Below are positions 41,961 to 53,400 of a stretch of 64,000 nucleotides of DNA, piece after piece. The position numbers and the translations under genes were made by a program. Numbering within the stretch: the first letter of the stretch is position 1; the number at the start of each line of letters is the position of its first letter. The stretch covers positions 2,423,001-2,487,000 of the forward strand of contig OU452231.1 in assembly GCA_911728455.2 (NCBI GenBank), written 5' to 3'. Origin of the DNA: Marthasterias glacialis (lineage: Eukaryota; Echinodermata; Asteroidea; Forcipulatida; Asteriidae). The notes beneath the pieces were generated by a model, which saw only the letters and a program-made list of their open reading frames with translations, was not told the DNA's origin and did not search any database.

Positions 41961-42615
41961 CCTTCAGTCATTGGTTAAGTGTTTTTGCCGGGGTGATGCA
42001 GTTGTTCCGAAAAAAGATTATAGAGCGCCGTAGGTGCAAGATGGGGAACTGGGTGGGCCATTATCTACTATTGGAAAGTGAAATACGCATGGGCACCATT
42101 TCGGCAAGTGAATACCTGTGTTTCCCATTGATAGCAATTGTCCTTGTCTACACTGGTCCGCTCGTATCAGTGTTGTATCAATAGAGTCACTTGCCGAAAT
42201 GGCGTCCAGTGAGATTTCACATTTCAGCCAGAGTTCGTTCCGACCAAACCATAACCGAGTTGTTGGCTCGGTTAGGCTTGGTTTCAAGATGGCGTATTCC
42301 ACTGAAAAAGAGTGTCAACGGAATTCTTGTACAAATGAAAACCCTTGAAGCATACCAATCCAATAATGTTGATAAAACTATAAAGACTAAGTTCCATCAC
42401 TTGAAAATAAAATGAAGGCAGTATTTTTTTTTTTAGAACATTCATTTTCAAGAGACGTACATACGTCACAAACTGTTTCTTGTTACCGCCCCGTTTTCGG
42501 GTAGCTCTCGAAAAATTGTTTTGATCAATGAATTTTACGACAGAAACTAGTTTCTGGTCGGGGTCGGCAAAACACGCCCCAGAATGAATGAGAGTGGTTC
42601 AAAGGGGTTCACTGG

Positions 42616-42930
42616 TCAATGCACCTTACTAAGAAGGATCTGTGCAGGGCACTTCCAAAGATCAGTGACAAGATCAGGGTTAGGAGACTGAGATATGCGG
42701 GGCACTGTCACAGACATACAGAGCTTGCTGTCCAGCAGCCTGGTGCTTTGGACTCCCTCTCCATGGCAGACGGCCCAGAGGAAGACCAAATACCATCTTT
42801 GTAGACAACATTTTGTCATGTTACAGGCTTCCTGATTGAAAAACTACCAACTTCTATGGAGGATAAGGAACAGTGGAGAGCCATTATCAGGCAGATATCG
42901 CCGACTTAAGCAAGTAAGCAAGCAATACTT
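42616..42930 (+). pseudogene. LINE reverse-transcriptase C-terminal remnant
   Basis: Frame-broken coding remnants read in order: KISDKIRVRRLRYAGHCHRH, then RGRPNTIFVDNILSCY, then LPTSMEDKEQWRAIIRQI and a stop. This is the typical end of a non-LTR retrotransposon polyprotein (GHC..R, GRP..TF.D, M.D...W). Frames change at least twice and an in-frame stop is present, so it is dead. The 3' end carries 'aagcaagtaagcaagcaa', a short tandem like the 3' termini of many LINEs. Confidence 0.78.
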
Positions 42931-43489
42931 CATACTTATCTCCTCCCATAAATAACACTAATAGTCTTGTTTTGCAGACTTAAAAAGTCGCTTTAACAAT
43001 AATACAAAAAAATTCCTTTGTTTTTTACTGAAAAATCAGAAGAATAATTAAGGATAAGATATAAATAATTCACTTACAAATTCAGAAAGGGATTTTAAAG
43101 CCTTAAGGAGAAAGAAGTAAAGGAATTCCATTATGATAATGTCTTTACAAAAATCTAATGAAAAATCATCTATAGCCGTTTTTGTTATTAAATATCAAAA
43201 ACATTTCAATGCAAAGTTATTGCATATTAAGTTAAGTACTTTAAAAAAAAATCCCTTAAACATGTTAAACAGCAACATAGTTCATGCAGTCTATACTTAA
43301 TATTGTGTTACCCTTCGCATTGCTATTTGTACATCAATCAAATTTTTCATAATTTAAAACACTTAGAGTACTAATGTTCATCTTTCCGCATATTATTTAA
43401 AATGGCTACTTGTTTAGTCTAAACAATGTCAAGCTGTCTGAGGCAAGGATTCATTGGGAGTATAAATGTTTAGGCAACTTCCAAATACT

Positions 43490-44010
43490 ATAAACCTCCC
43501 AATCAAGGTACAATTATCTCCAAATTATAAATATAATCAGGATAAAAATATCCCATAACAGCAAATAATATATAGCCTAATCAGGATACAAATTTCTCGA
43601 AATGCAAATTATTTACCTCCTAATAAAAAAAAATCTCAAATAAGGAAATATCTCTCCTAATTGGGATAAAAAAATTAGCAAATATATCTCCCAAGCGAGA
43701 TAAAAAAATATCTCAAAATAGGAAATATATCTCCAAATCGGGATAAAATATCTCAAAATAGGAAATATGTCTCCTAATCGAGATAAAAATATCTCAAAAT
43801 AGGAGATATATATCTCCTGCTTGCAATATCAGTATAAGTTAAAAGGTATATGCAAGTCTGACTATATTTATTTCCCAATTTGGATAGTTATTCATCTCCC
43901 AATGGGGAGATATATTTCAAGATACAAATACCTCCATACCAGAAAACACATATCTTTGAACCAGGTTTATAAACATCTCCCAAACGGGACAAAATATCTC
44001 CCCCAAAACA
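43490..44010. repeat. Degenerate tandem array, ~41-bp unit
   Basis: Repeating 'atatctcaaaataggaaat' and 'atctcctaatcgggataaaa' words in the middle (about 43630-43830), decaying at both sides. It is AT-rich and not coding. It may lie within the 3' flank of shootin. Confidence 0.75.
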
Positions 44011-44750
44011 CAGAATACACATTAATTTCTTCTTTACATATTTGTGATTAAGTGCTGCCAGAACATCTAGGGTGAAATAAATCATTTTTCCCTTATAAGA
44101 AGGGACGGGGACGTAAACTTATATCATTTAATAATTGAAGATTAAGGATAATTTGAACAGAAAGGGGGACAATCACTATCTTATTAACACTAAAAAAGTG
44201 AATTTACATTAAGTTTTCAAATAACACCAATCCCTTCCAAAAAAGGCCCCTTCATAGTTACCTGAAATTAGCAAATTCCTTTCAGGTACTTTTTTTTTAA
44301 TGCTAACTTTAAAGGCATCAAATTTGGAATGTACATCCTTCATAAAACAGTAATATTTTTTTGTCTTTTTTTTGTTTTTGCATTTCAACGGCCAAGTTTC
44401 ATGAACATTTACTCCAGGACTCTCAAACTCCTAACATAAACCACACTGACTATTTATCAATAAATCAATACATTCAAAATTACAACTTGTAAATGATTAA
44501 CAGCACATTTATGGAGTTTGACTCTCGCACAGGTTTTCAGGACCAGAGTTTGAGCCTAGAGGGGGTGCTGCCCTCAGATTATATCAGATTTTATGAGCTA
44601 TTTATAAGTTGCACGTTTCGTGGTGCGCTACAAAAATAAATCCTACGTCCTTTTGATAGGGAACTTGTTTTCTGTACAGTAAATCACAGGCTTTTCACAA
44701 TCACCACATACAAGCAAGACCAGACAGTATACTTTATTTACAGTCACTTA

Positions 44751-45049
44751 CACCCGTTTCAGACTGGCACTCCAGAGCCGCACCGAACCAAATAGATTAG
44801 GAGCGACTCTAGATTTCAGTTTCAGACAGGCGAACTTAATTAACATAAATTTGCATGAGGTTCGGCTCACGACAAGATCAACGTCTGAACCCAAGACGCT
44901 CCAGAATCGTTCCGACCGACTGCAACAGTCGATCTTTTGACTTCTAGCGCATCTAGTCGATCCTAACTGTTTCAGATGTCAAATTTTTCATGTATCTAAT
45001 TCGATAATTTGGTGCGGCGTGACTCTGGAGCGCCAGTCTGAAACGGGTG
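44751..45049. mobile_element. 299-bp MITE with TTA target duplication
   Basis: Terminal inverted repeats CACCCGTTTCAGACTGGC and GCCAGTCTGAAACGGGTG, continuing with interruptions for about 40 bp. TTA at 44748-44750 and 45050-45052. PIF/Harbinger-like by target duplication; unrelated in sequence to the one at 2044. Confidence 0.88.
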
Positions 45050-45323
45050 TTAGAAGAGAAAACACGATTTAAAGCAAATGTAACACGCATACATTAAGCA
45101 AATGCTGTCACAAAGTAGGTCCAAGATGCTTGTTTTAAAAAACACATTCTTGTAATAAAACCAAGGAATCCTCAAAAGCAAGTACAACCATAATCCACAT
45201 CCTGTTGGTAAGTGATGACGATTTGGAGCCAGAAGTGTAAGGTAAACAAATTGTATACAGGTGCATGAACATTCGTTACACTGCATTTCCGGCTCCAAAA
45301 CGTCATCGCTTACCAGTAGGATA

Positions 45324-45512
45324 GACCCTTCTCACTGACGTCACACTTCTTTAGCAACGCAGGAGATCTGCCATGCTGGAGCACTAGCCATCCAGCATTG
45401 CGTTTCGTAGCATGCGTTCGTGCACACATAGTAACGTGTGTGTGCGTGACGTGCGTGTCTAAGTACTCCAGCATGGCAAGCAATGAAATAGTGACGTCAT
45501 CGGAGAAGGGTC
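45324..45512. mobile_element. 189-bp hairpin MITE, GACCCTTCTC ends
   Basis: GACCCTTCTC at the left mirrors GAGAAGGGTC at the right, and 'gccatgctggag' mirrors 'ctccagcatggc' inside. Preceded by TA; the right-hand TA is offset by two bases. Confidence 0.75.
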
Positions 45513-45615
45513 AATAGGCCTGAAGGTACCAGAAAAGAGAAGACGAAGAAATAATCTCAGTTTTAGATGTGGGAGGAAAACCCCAAATAGGGAAAACCCA
45601 CATTATCAAGTAGGG

Positions 45616-45773
45616 ACATGGGTGGATTTCACAAAACTAATCCTAACTTATGACTAGTCCTAACTTATGACTAGTCCTAACTTATGACTAGTCCTTTAAG
45701 TTAGGGCTAGTTACTCCTCCTAACCTGAGATAAGACTAGTCCTAGCGCTTTGTAAAATCTACCCCTGAAAACC
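45616..45773. mobile_element. MITE with GGGTGGATTTCACAAA ends
   Basis: The left end 'gggtggatttcacaaa' mirrors the right end 'tttgtaaaatctaccc'. Internally it has about three tandem 'ctaacttatgactagtc' units. A related copy lies at about 40410-40508. Confidence 0.75.
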
Positions 45774-45784
45774 AAATCCACATA

Positions 45785-45915
45785 GATCTTATGCATTTGC
45801 CGCCATCTTTGAGGCCAAATGCAGCATTGATTGTGCGTTGTAGCTGTTTTGACCTCAGCGTGAGGGTGTCCTTTCCTGCACTAAATGCTCATAGTGATGT
45901 CATATGCATAAGGTC
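45785..45915. mobile_element. 131-bp MITE, TA-GATC...GGTC-TA
   Basis: Same family as 14350-14480 and the same length. The flanking TA is duplicated from a single TA in the host SINE ('ccacata...taagagg'). Confidence 0.85.
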
Positions 45916-47024
45916 TATAAGAGGCCTCAGGTCCGAGGTGGGATTCGAACTGGGGTCCACAGAGGTGAAAGGCAGGGCAAGATGACCACTAAGCCACTGA
46001 ACCAGCCTGGTGTTTTGGTAGTTAGTAACCCCTTATTGAACCACTTTGTCAATAAACTCAATGGATTCTCAACTTGGTTATTATCACCTTTTCAATGAAC
46101 ATCTCGACGGGGGAAAAAACAGCATTAACAACATGATTTACGTATTTTTTATAAAATCATTTCAAGACTATTACCCTTTTGGGTGATTAGACTAGGTCAA
46201 AGACTGGGAATTTGGGAGTGCTCTGTTCATCACATTGTGAAGAGGAATGTTACAGGTGAACTTGTACAAGAACAACTTTAAGATCCTTGTGTTTTCAAAA
46301 CAATTTTCAATATTAAGAAATGTTTGTTTTTAATTCCATATGTTTTCCTGTCCCGTACGAGATACAGAAATAAGGCCCCCAAAAATTAGATTTTTGATTT
46401 TTTTTTTTTTCAAACGAGTTTCATTCTTTCTTACAAATGACTATTGATTTCACTGAACTTAGTTTGTCACGTAAGTTGTCACATAATCTGAACACCGGGC
46501 AGCTTGTCCTGATAACCGTTAGTTTTTTGGTTTTTTTTAAGGCATTTTGTTTTAAGTTTGCTTATAATAACAAGGCAAAAACTAAACAGCTATGTTCAAT
46601 TAAATATGTGCTAAGGGTTTTTCCGAGTTGGAAACAAAATTTAAAATGTTCAGGTTAAGTCTTCTTAATAATAGTACAAATCATTTCAAAGGAACCATTT
46701 AAGTAAGTAACACACATCCACTAATTACCAATAAATTATTGTATTGCTAAAGTACTGGGTTTTTTTTCTGTTACTGACATAATTACAGCATTGTGGCAAC
46801 ATATAGGAGTACTGAATATTCACAAGATGCAAACTAACATCAAAATCTCAATATCAAATCATCAAGGACTATTGATAGTTTGCCGGAAATCAGGAATGAT
46901 CATAAAACCAAGAATGACAATATTTACAATTTTCCAAATTCAAGTAATTTATACAAAAAAATGGAGGGGGACGATGACTCTGTTTTTTTTGTTTTTTTAA
47001 ACTACAAATTGTATACCATGGCGT

Positions 47025-47451
47025 TTAATTTACAGGACCTTGGCCAGTACCAAAGCCGCCAATTCTTAATGTTTCGTATGCCCCTCCATCCATGTCTTCA
47101 TGCTGCAACCCCTCCTCAGAAAATGGAATGCTCTCCACGCTCTCGTAAGCTGGGTTGGCATGAAGGAGAATGTCTTCCAACTCTCCGGACTCTTTGTTGG
47201 ACGAGATTTCAGAGTCTTTCTCCGAGTACTCCGATGAGATCTCGGAGGCGGAGCCTTTAAACGAGGGATCCGACTCTGAGTACGACATTTCTGACTTCTT
47301 GTCCAAGTCCGGGCCAATTTCAGAATAGGCACACTCCTCGGCGATGCTCATCTCCGGGCATGTCTTGACGCTGGCCGTGTCCGATCTGTCTTTCTTGAAG
47401 GTTGTTTCCTCCCCGGTCATTCCACTGTCTAAACTGGTGCTCTTCGTCAGC
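47025..47451 (-). CDS. SHTN1: Shootin last exon, C-terminus
   Basis: Acceptor ATGTCTTAG|, 427 bp to TAA at 47025. Acidic Ser/Glu-rich tail with several SE/DS clusters (SYSESDPS, SSEYSEKDSEISS), candidate casein-kinase-2 sites. Ends TGQGPVN. Little alignable to vertebrates here. Confidence 0.85.
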
Positions 47452-50400
47452 CTAAGACATGACACAAAACCATCATAAAGTTAGCAAAAATAAATGACTG
47501 CATAATCGTTAACATTACAACTGCAGAGTTTTAACAATTCGCAGTATTTCTGCCCACAAGAGGGCGCGATTGAACCAAGTTTACGTGATGCAAAACAAGT
47601 AAAACAAACTGGTTTTGCCATTGTTGTTATTATTTTTCACTGGGCCATTAATACCAAAAAACAACATACAGGCAGTTAAAAAAAAAGAGAATACTGTAAT
47701 TGTGATGCAAGGAAATTAGCCGTTGAAAGCGCCCTCACCCTCATGCGGTCAAAAATACGATCAATTGCCCTGCCCACTAGTTCATCTTTTCACTTTTGAT
47801 AGCAGACAAATCTGCTAGCAGGGAATCTTTTGCTTGTGAGACTTTGCAGTCTTCACTTACACAGCTAGCATTGAATATTTGGCACTAATCCTGTGTAATT
47901 GGAAAATGGCGAATAAGCATAAAATTCCTCAGCAAGCAGAGCCACCAAATTGGACCAAGATAATTCCAATTAAACTCAGTATAGATAGAACAAGTCTCAC
48001 GCACACTAAAACAAGAAAACAAGTTTAAAGAAGACTGTTTTATTTTTTATAAAATCAAATTTTCTTTTTAAATGTTTCTACAAAATTCTTCAAGCACAAG
48101 TCTCGCACATATCGAAAAAGAGAAAACAAGTTGACAAAATTCTGTTTTTGACTTGCACGGTCTAATCTTGGTGAGAGTTTAAGCCATGGCATTCATTAAA
48201 TTATGAGTTTAAAAAGATGGTCTCATCTTGAAATGGTAAAGTGGCCATCAAAACAAAATCAGATTATCTTGCAAAATCAATGCCATTGATTTTCTTGTGG
48301 TTAGAGCTACAGATAATTTCAATAAGTTTCCATACGTTCAATAATTGTTAACTAAATACACTTAACCAGTTAATGCCAGAAGATGTGAGTACAGGCAAAA
48401 ATTGCAAGGACATGAAACCTGAGGACTCATAAACCCGTTAAAAAAAAAAAATTTTTAAAATGAACACAATCCACATTTTCTCATTTTTTAAAAAGAGAAC
48501 AAGAAAACCCAGTGCCTTCAATGAGAACTTTGTCGTCTTTACTTGGAGAAGTCATGGTTTCATTGTGACAACGATATTCTCAACAAGAAAGTTAATCCCA
48601 TGGGTGAGCATGGAAAAACCTTTTGGAATTCACGGCGGTACGCGATTAAGTCTTCTAGAACGTCTGCTTTCAGAAGGTTAAGTTAAGTTTCAGGTTAAGT
48701 TATAAGAAAACACAAGGTTATTGTAAACAAAACTATAACTTGTAAGTAGTCTTGACATGTGAAACGTGGTTTTTGAACGTGTTAGTGAGTAAAACTAATG
48801 CCTGCATCGATTGTTCTCCTCCCTACCTTGTCACCCAACACCAACTGTAAAACTACTTGAACTTCCCGCTTTGTGCACAACTGGGCCCCAATTTCATGGC
48901 GCTTGCTACCAGAGAATTCTGCGCTTACGGTGTCCTGTAAAGCGTGGACTCCTACGGGCTTCGGCAGGGCGTAAGCGCAGAATTCCACGGTAAGCAGAGC
49001 CATGAAACTGGGCCCTGGTGATCACCAAAATGATTGCACATGCACACAATGGTGTCAAAGTTCAACCCAAGTTCTATAATTGACTACAGGTTAGAGGTCA
49101 ACAGCGATCTACCTAAAACATCCACAATAACACTGCCCATTCTTAGATTAACCATATCCAGCTTTTCTACTGATGATCCAAGCAGGCTGATCGAAGCATT
49201 CAGTTGTTAAACGATCTCATCAGTTCAGTACTTTAAGTTTCCAGTTATAATTTGTACAAATTTCATAAAATTGGTTTAGCATATTTTAAAGAAATTAGTT
49301 TAGCATCTTTTAAAGAAACTGTTTAATTGAGGCTGTTGGTGATATGTTATCCTTGTTGGGCAAGATAAACATGAATTTTGTTAGGAAAACAATTGTCTTT
49401 GACATTTTAGTATTTTTGTTCTCTTCTAAATTATAGCCATAGACGTTTTGAAAGCCCCAGCTCAACATTGATAAGAAAGAATAACATAAATGTTCACTGA
49501 TTTACATATACCTTACATGGTGTAAAGATAATGATGGTAGAAAACTTTCCTTGAAATATTTCTGCCCGAAGTGCTATCGTTTTTTAATAATAAATGAAAT
49601 AAAATCCAAAATAAATTTTTGTCTCATGTGAGACCAAAACTCTGCCTAAGAATGCGTATAAAAATGCTAAATGCATTTTTATCCGCATTCTTAGGCAGAG
49701 TTTTGGTCTCACATGCTAAATGCAATTTTATCGTTTTTGTTTTTTTTTGTAAATGAAACAATGAAATGAGCTGAACTTTTCACAGGTTGGTTTTATGACA
49801 TATATCTCAATTTGCGCAAAAAATGGAAGCATTTACAGACACTTTACTAATGTTGAGCTGGAGGCTTTACAAATATGAAATTGCAAATAAGAACTATAAA
49901 TAGCACTCATTGATTCCCATGTGCTGTTCTTCTCTGACCACCCACTCATCACAGATATTATCTACACAGCAGTAACTACAATCCTTAGTAACTACAAATT
50001 ATCTTCGAATACGCGCTAATCCTCCAATCAGATTGCTCAACGGTAGTGTACTCTGCATATTTTGTGTATCATGCGTCACACTCCGTATACGGACAATGCA
50101 AAATAACGTTCTAAACTTGGCGTTCTTAACTTTGATCCCTTGACTTTGTCAAGTCAAGGTTTCTTTGTGCCAGCGGTACTCTGAAAAAAAAAAACATAAT
50201 TCCGGCAAATCCGACAAAATAATCCCGGCAGGGTGACGAGAAAAAAATGGAAGAATCCCAGCGGCAACTGGTTAAAGCAATTTTGATCACATGATTTTGA
50301 ACCATCGACCCACTCAGTTTCTTACTTCCTACAACATGCAAAGCATCAAATCTTCCCTTAAGTATTGGTTAAGCAAAGATGAATCCTGCTTAGTGAAAAA

Positions 50401-53400
50401 CAGGTAACAAGCCTCTATTAGCTAAGCTCTTTGCTGGTGGTCACCTGCTTGTTCTAATTAAGTTTACAAATTTACCCTGGTATTGTGTCTGCTGAACAGG
50501 TGTATAATTGGTCCACGGGCAACCTGCTAATGCAAACTGTCAAGTTCAAATATTCAACAAAACGCCAATGCAAAGTAACATTTGACGTCTAAATCTCAAT
50601 GAAACTCGTTTCCACAGGTTTAAATTTTGCTTACCTTTAGAAAGAACTTTTAACAAATCTTCATGTTTGAAAAAAAACCAGTTTTTATGTTTTGGATCTG
50701 TAGCATAACACTTTTGTGTAAAGAATGAACTTGACTTTTAAACAGCAGTTATTTTTTTATTTTTTTCATCCAACAACCAACCTTCAAGGCTCGTCTGACT
50801 TTTGATAATAATAATAATAACCAGTTCTTATATTTCACAATAACGTCTCAATGCACTTTTCACAAGTGCCCTGGTCACTGGGCCAATAACAATCCTGTAA
50901 TCTTTCTCAGCTCCCTGGGGAGTATACAGCCCCGAGCTGCTGTGGCGCTCCGGAGGCTTTTTCAAACACAATATCAACCTCTACCCTCGTAGGTACCTAT
51001 TTATACCCCTGGGTGAAGAGAAGAAATTATAGTAAAGCATCTTGCTCAAGGACACAAGTGTCATGACCAGGATTAGAACCCCCACTTTTGCTGAAAACGG
51101 AAAAGTCTTTCTTTTATCGTGAAACTGTGACAACAAAGTTATTCATGAGTTTCCTGAATGATAATATTTAATTTTTGGGGTGAACAAAGACAAATTGACG
51201 CGAGTTGGATTTGAACCTCCAACCCCTGCATTAACGTGCTCTACCAACTGAGCTATCTGGCTCTAATAACAGATAAACAACATTTAAGACGTGACCCCTT
51301 TCTTTGCATCAAAAGTTGATCGATGCATTCTTCATGAAATGTCAAATTTGATGTTTTTGACATTTCATGAAGAATGCTACGTGAGAAGTAAAGAAGTACA
51401 ATGAGACAAATGCCTTTTTATTGAAAATATGAGAACAAGTTTGTTTCAGAAAACCTATTTTGAAAACTGGAGGATTGGAAAAAATGGACTCTCCACCAAG
51501 CCATTGGTATGCCATCTCTTTCCGGATTTACGGCTGCCGTAAAAAATCAAGTGACTTTGGCTACGGCTATGACCACTGGCTTCAATGACAACATTGAAGA
51601 ATAGTACCTTTCAGTTTTTCAGTCGTAGCCACTGCCAAAGCCATTAATTCAGAATGGTCTTAAGTCAGAAGAATCAGAGAGAAAAATGACTTACTTTGTA
51701 GGGGAGGCTCTAGGCACTGGTACAGGGGGCTTTCGCTTGGACTTGGTTGCTGATCCATCTATTGTGAAATAAAAAAACAAATTGTTACTTAGGATTTACT
51801 CAACACCACGCTGAAACTCTTGACAGATGTTCTAAAAACTAATGGCATTCAATCAGAATGGAAACGGACATACAGACCACTTTAAGTGCATTAAAAAAAA
51901 AAAAACATTTCAAGAAAGAAAGAAATCTTACATTTATACTGCAAAATGATATTTTTTTTTGTCCAGGGTATTCCTTAATATTATCATTTTATTAAAACAA
52001 GCTCAAGTTTCTGACAAAGAACCTTGCTGTCCAAGGAAATCAGCACGTGAGCCAGTGACAAGGTAGGCTATACACTGTTTCAGAACGTGCACCAGTGACG
52101 GCATCGCATGTACAGCATAAGGTTATACATAAGAACTAGAGGGCCTACAAAACCATGCGACACGGCCCGACAAGGAGCATTTTGACCATTGAGAAAATGG
52201 CACAAACCATTCATTTACACTGGTCACTCATCAGTTTACACAGCAACCATCTTATAAGTGGACATTCGTACGCAATTGACCCATAGGGATTTTCGCCCAT
52301 GGTGGGTCAGCGGAGTTCCGTGCGTAACATAGCTAGTGCTCCCTCTAGTTCTTATATATCTCTATGATGTACAGATACATAGTCTTAGTTTTCAAGCCGT
52401 TTACTAGCGCCCTCTTGGGTTAACGCATGGTACATTAAGTTTCACCACTGAATAGTTCTTTCAAGTATTGTAGCATGCAAAGTAGCGAGTTAACGAAGAC
52501 TACCTTTCCATTTATGCGTCGCAGATCGCACTACACAGAATAATAAAAAACGGACATGAATTTTTATAATAAAAAAAAAAGCGGAAATAAAAATTTGCCA
52601 CATTCAAAGAAAAAGCAGATTTCTGCTTTAAAATCGGAGATTTGACAGGCCTGAATAAGGAGTGAGTAGTGCAAAAGAAGAGTCTGTCAAGAATGATTTG
52701 AAGCTTCACGTGGTGGAAAAGGTCAATGAAAGAAGCAGTTTGCAAGAGAAGAGTGGTTGTTCTGAGAGGAACATGGGGTGAGATAAATCTCTGATACTAA
52801 CCATTATTTATGTCGCTAAACGCTGAAAATGAATCCTCAATGAATTCAACTGAGGTTAACAATAAAAACTCAAAGAAATTTAAAGGGAAGTTGACAATTT
52901 TTAGTTGATTTCTGATCCCTTTATGAAATAAAAATCAACAGAATGAAACACTTGTACTCACTTTGTTTTTCTGGAAGATTTGTTACACCTAAGTGTGGGA
53001 AAAATTAAAACAAAACCCATGATTATTCAAAAAGTAAACATTGGTTGTCTCCCTTCGGTCTTTGGTTGTGACTCAGTGAGCTTAGCCAGGTCTACCATCC
53101 CCTGAGAAACCGTAACTCAGGAGCTAGAGTCCGCTGTGACTTAGTGAGTTATCGAGGTCTACAAACCCTCTTCCCAAACTGAGAAACCCTAACCCAGGAG
53201 CTGGAATCTTCTAAAGACAGAACCACCACCTTACCGGTTTGATCATCTCCTTGGTTCTCAGGCTGTGACTCGGTGGGTTCTGCTACTGTTACAGCTACTT
53301 CTTCTGATTTCATTCTTCTCTTCTGCATGATGGCAAGGAGCTCAGAGCTAGGAGCACCTTGGCTTGGACCGTCAGACCCTCCAGTAGCATCTCCTTGGGT

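Larger units (their letters stand above)
45566..46010 (-). mobile_element. SINE (tRNA-like head) carrying two nested MITEs
   Basis: The uninterrupted relative is at 53585-53755. Here the body 'ggaaaaccccaaatagggaaaa' ... 'agtagggac' is interrupted at 45616-45773. The 'aaatccacata' part is then interrupted again at 45785-45915, before the tRNA-like segment 'gggattcgaactggggtcc' continues. Confidence 0.75.

Noticed and set aside
51186..51258. tRNA gene on the minus strand
   Set aside because: D and T arms are recognisable but acceptor and anticodon stems do not pair, and the flanks match another dispersed tRNA-derived repeat.
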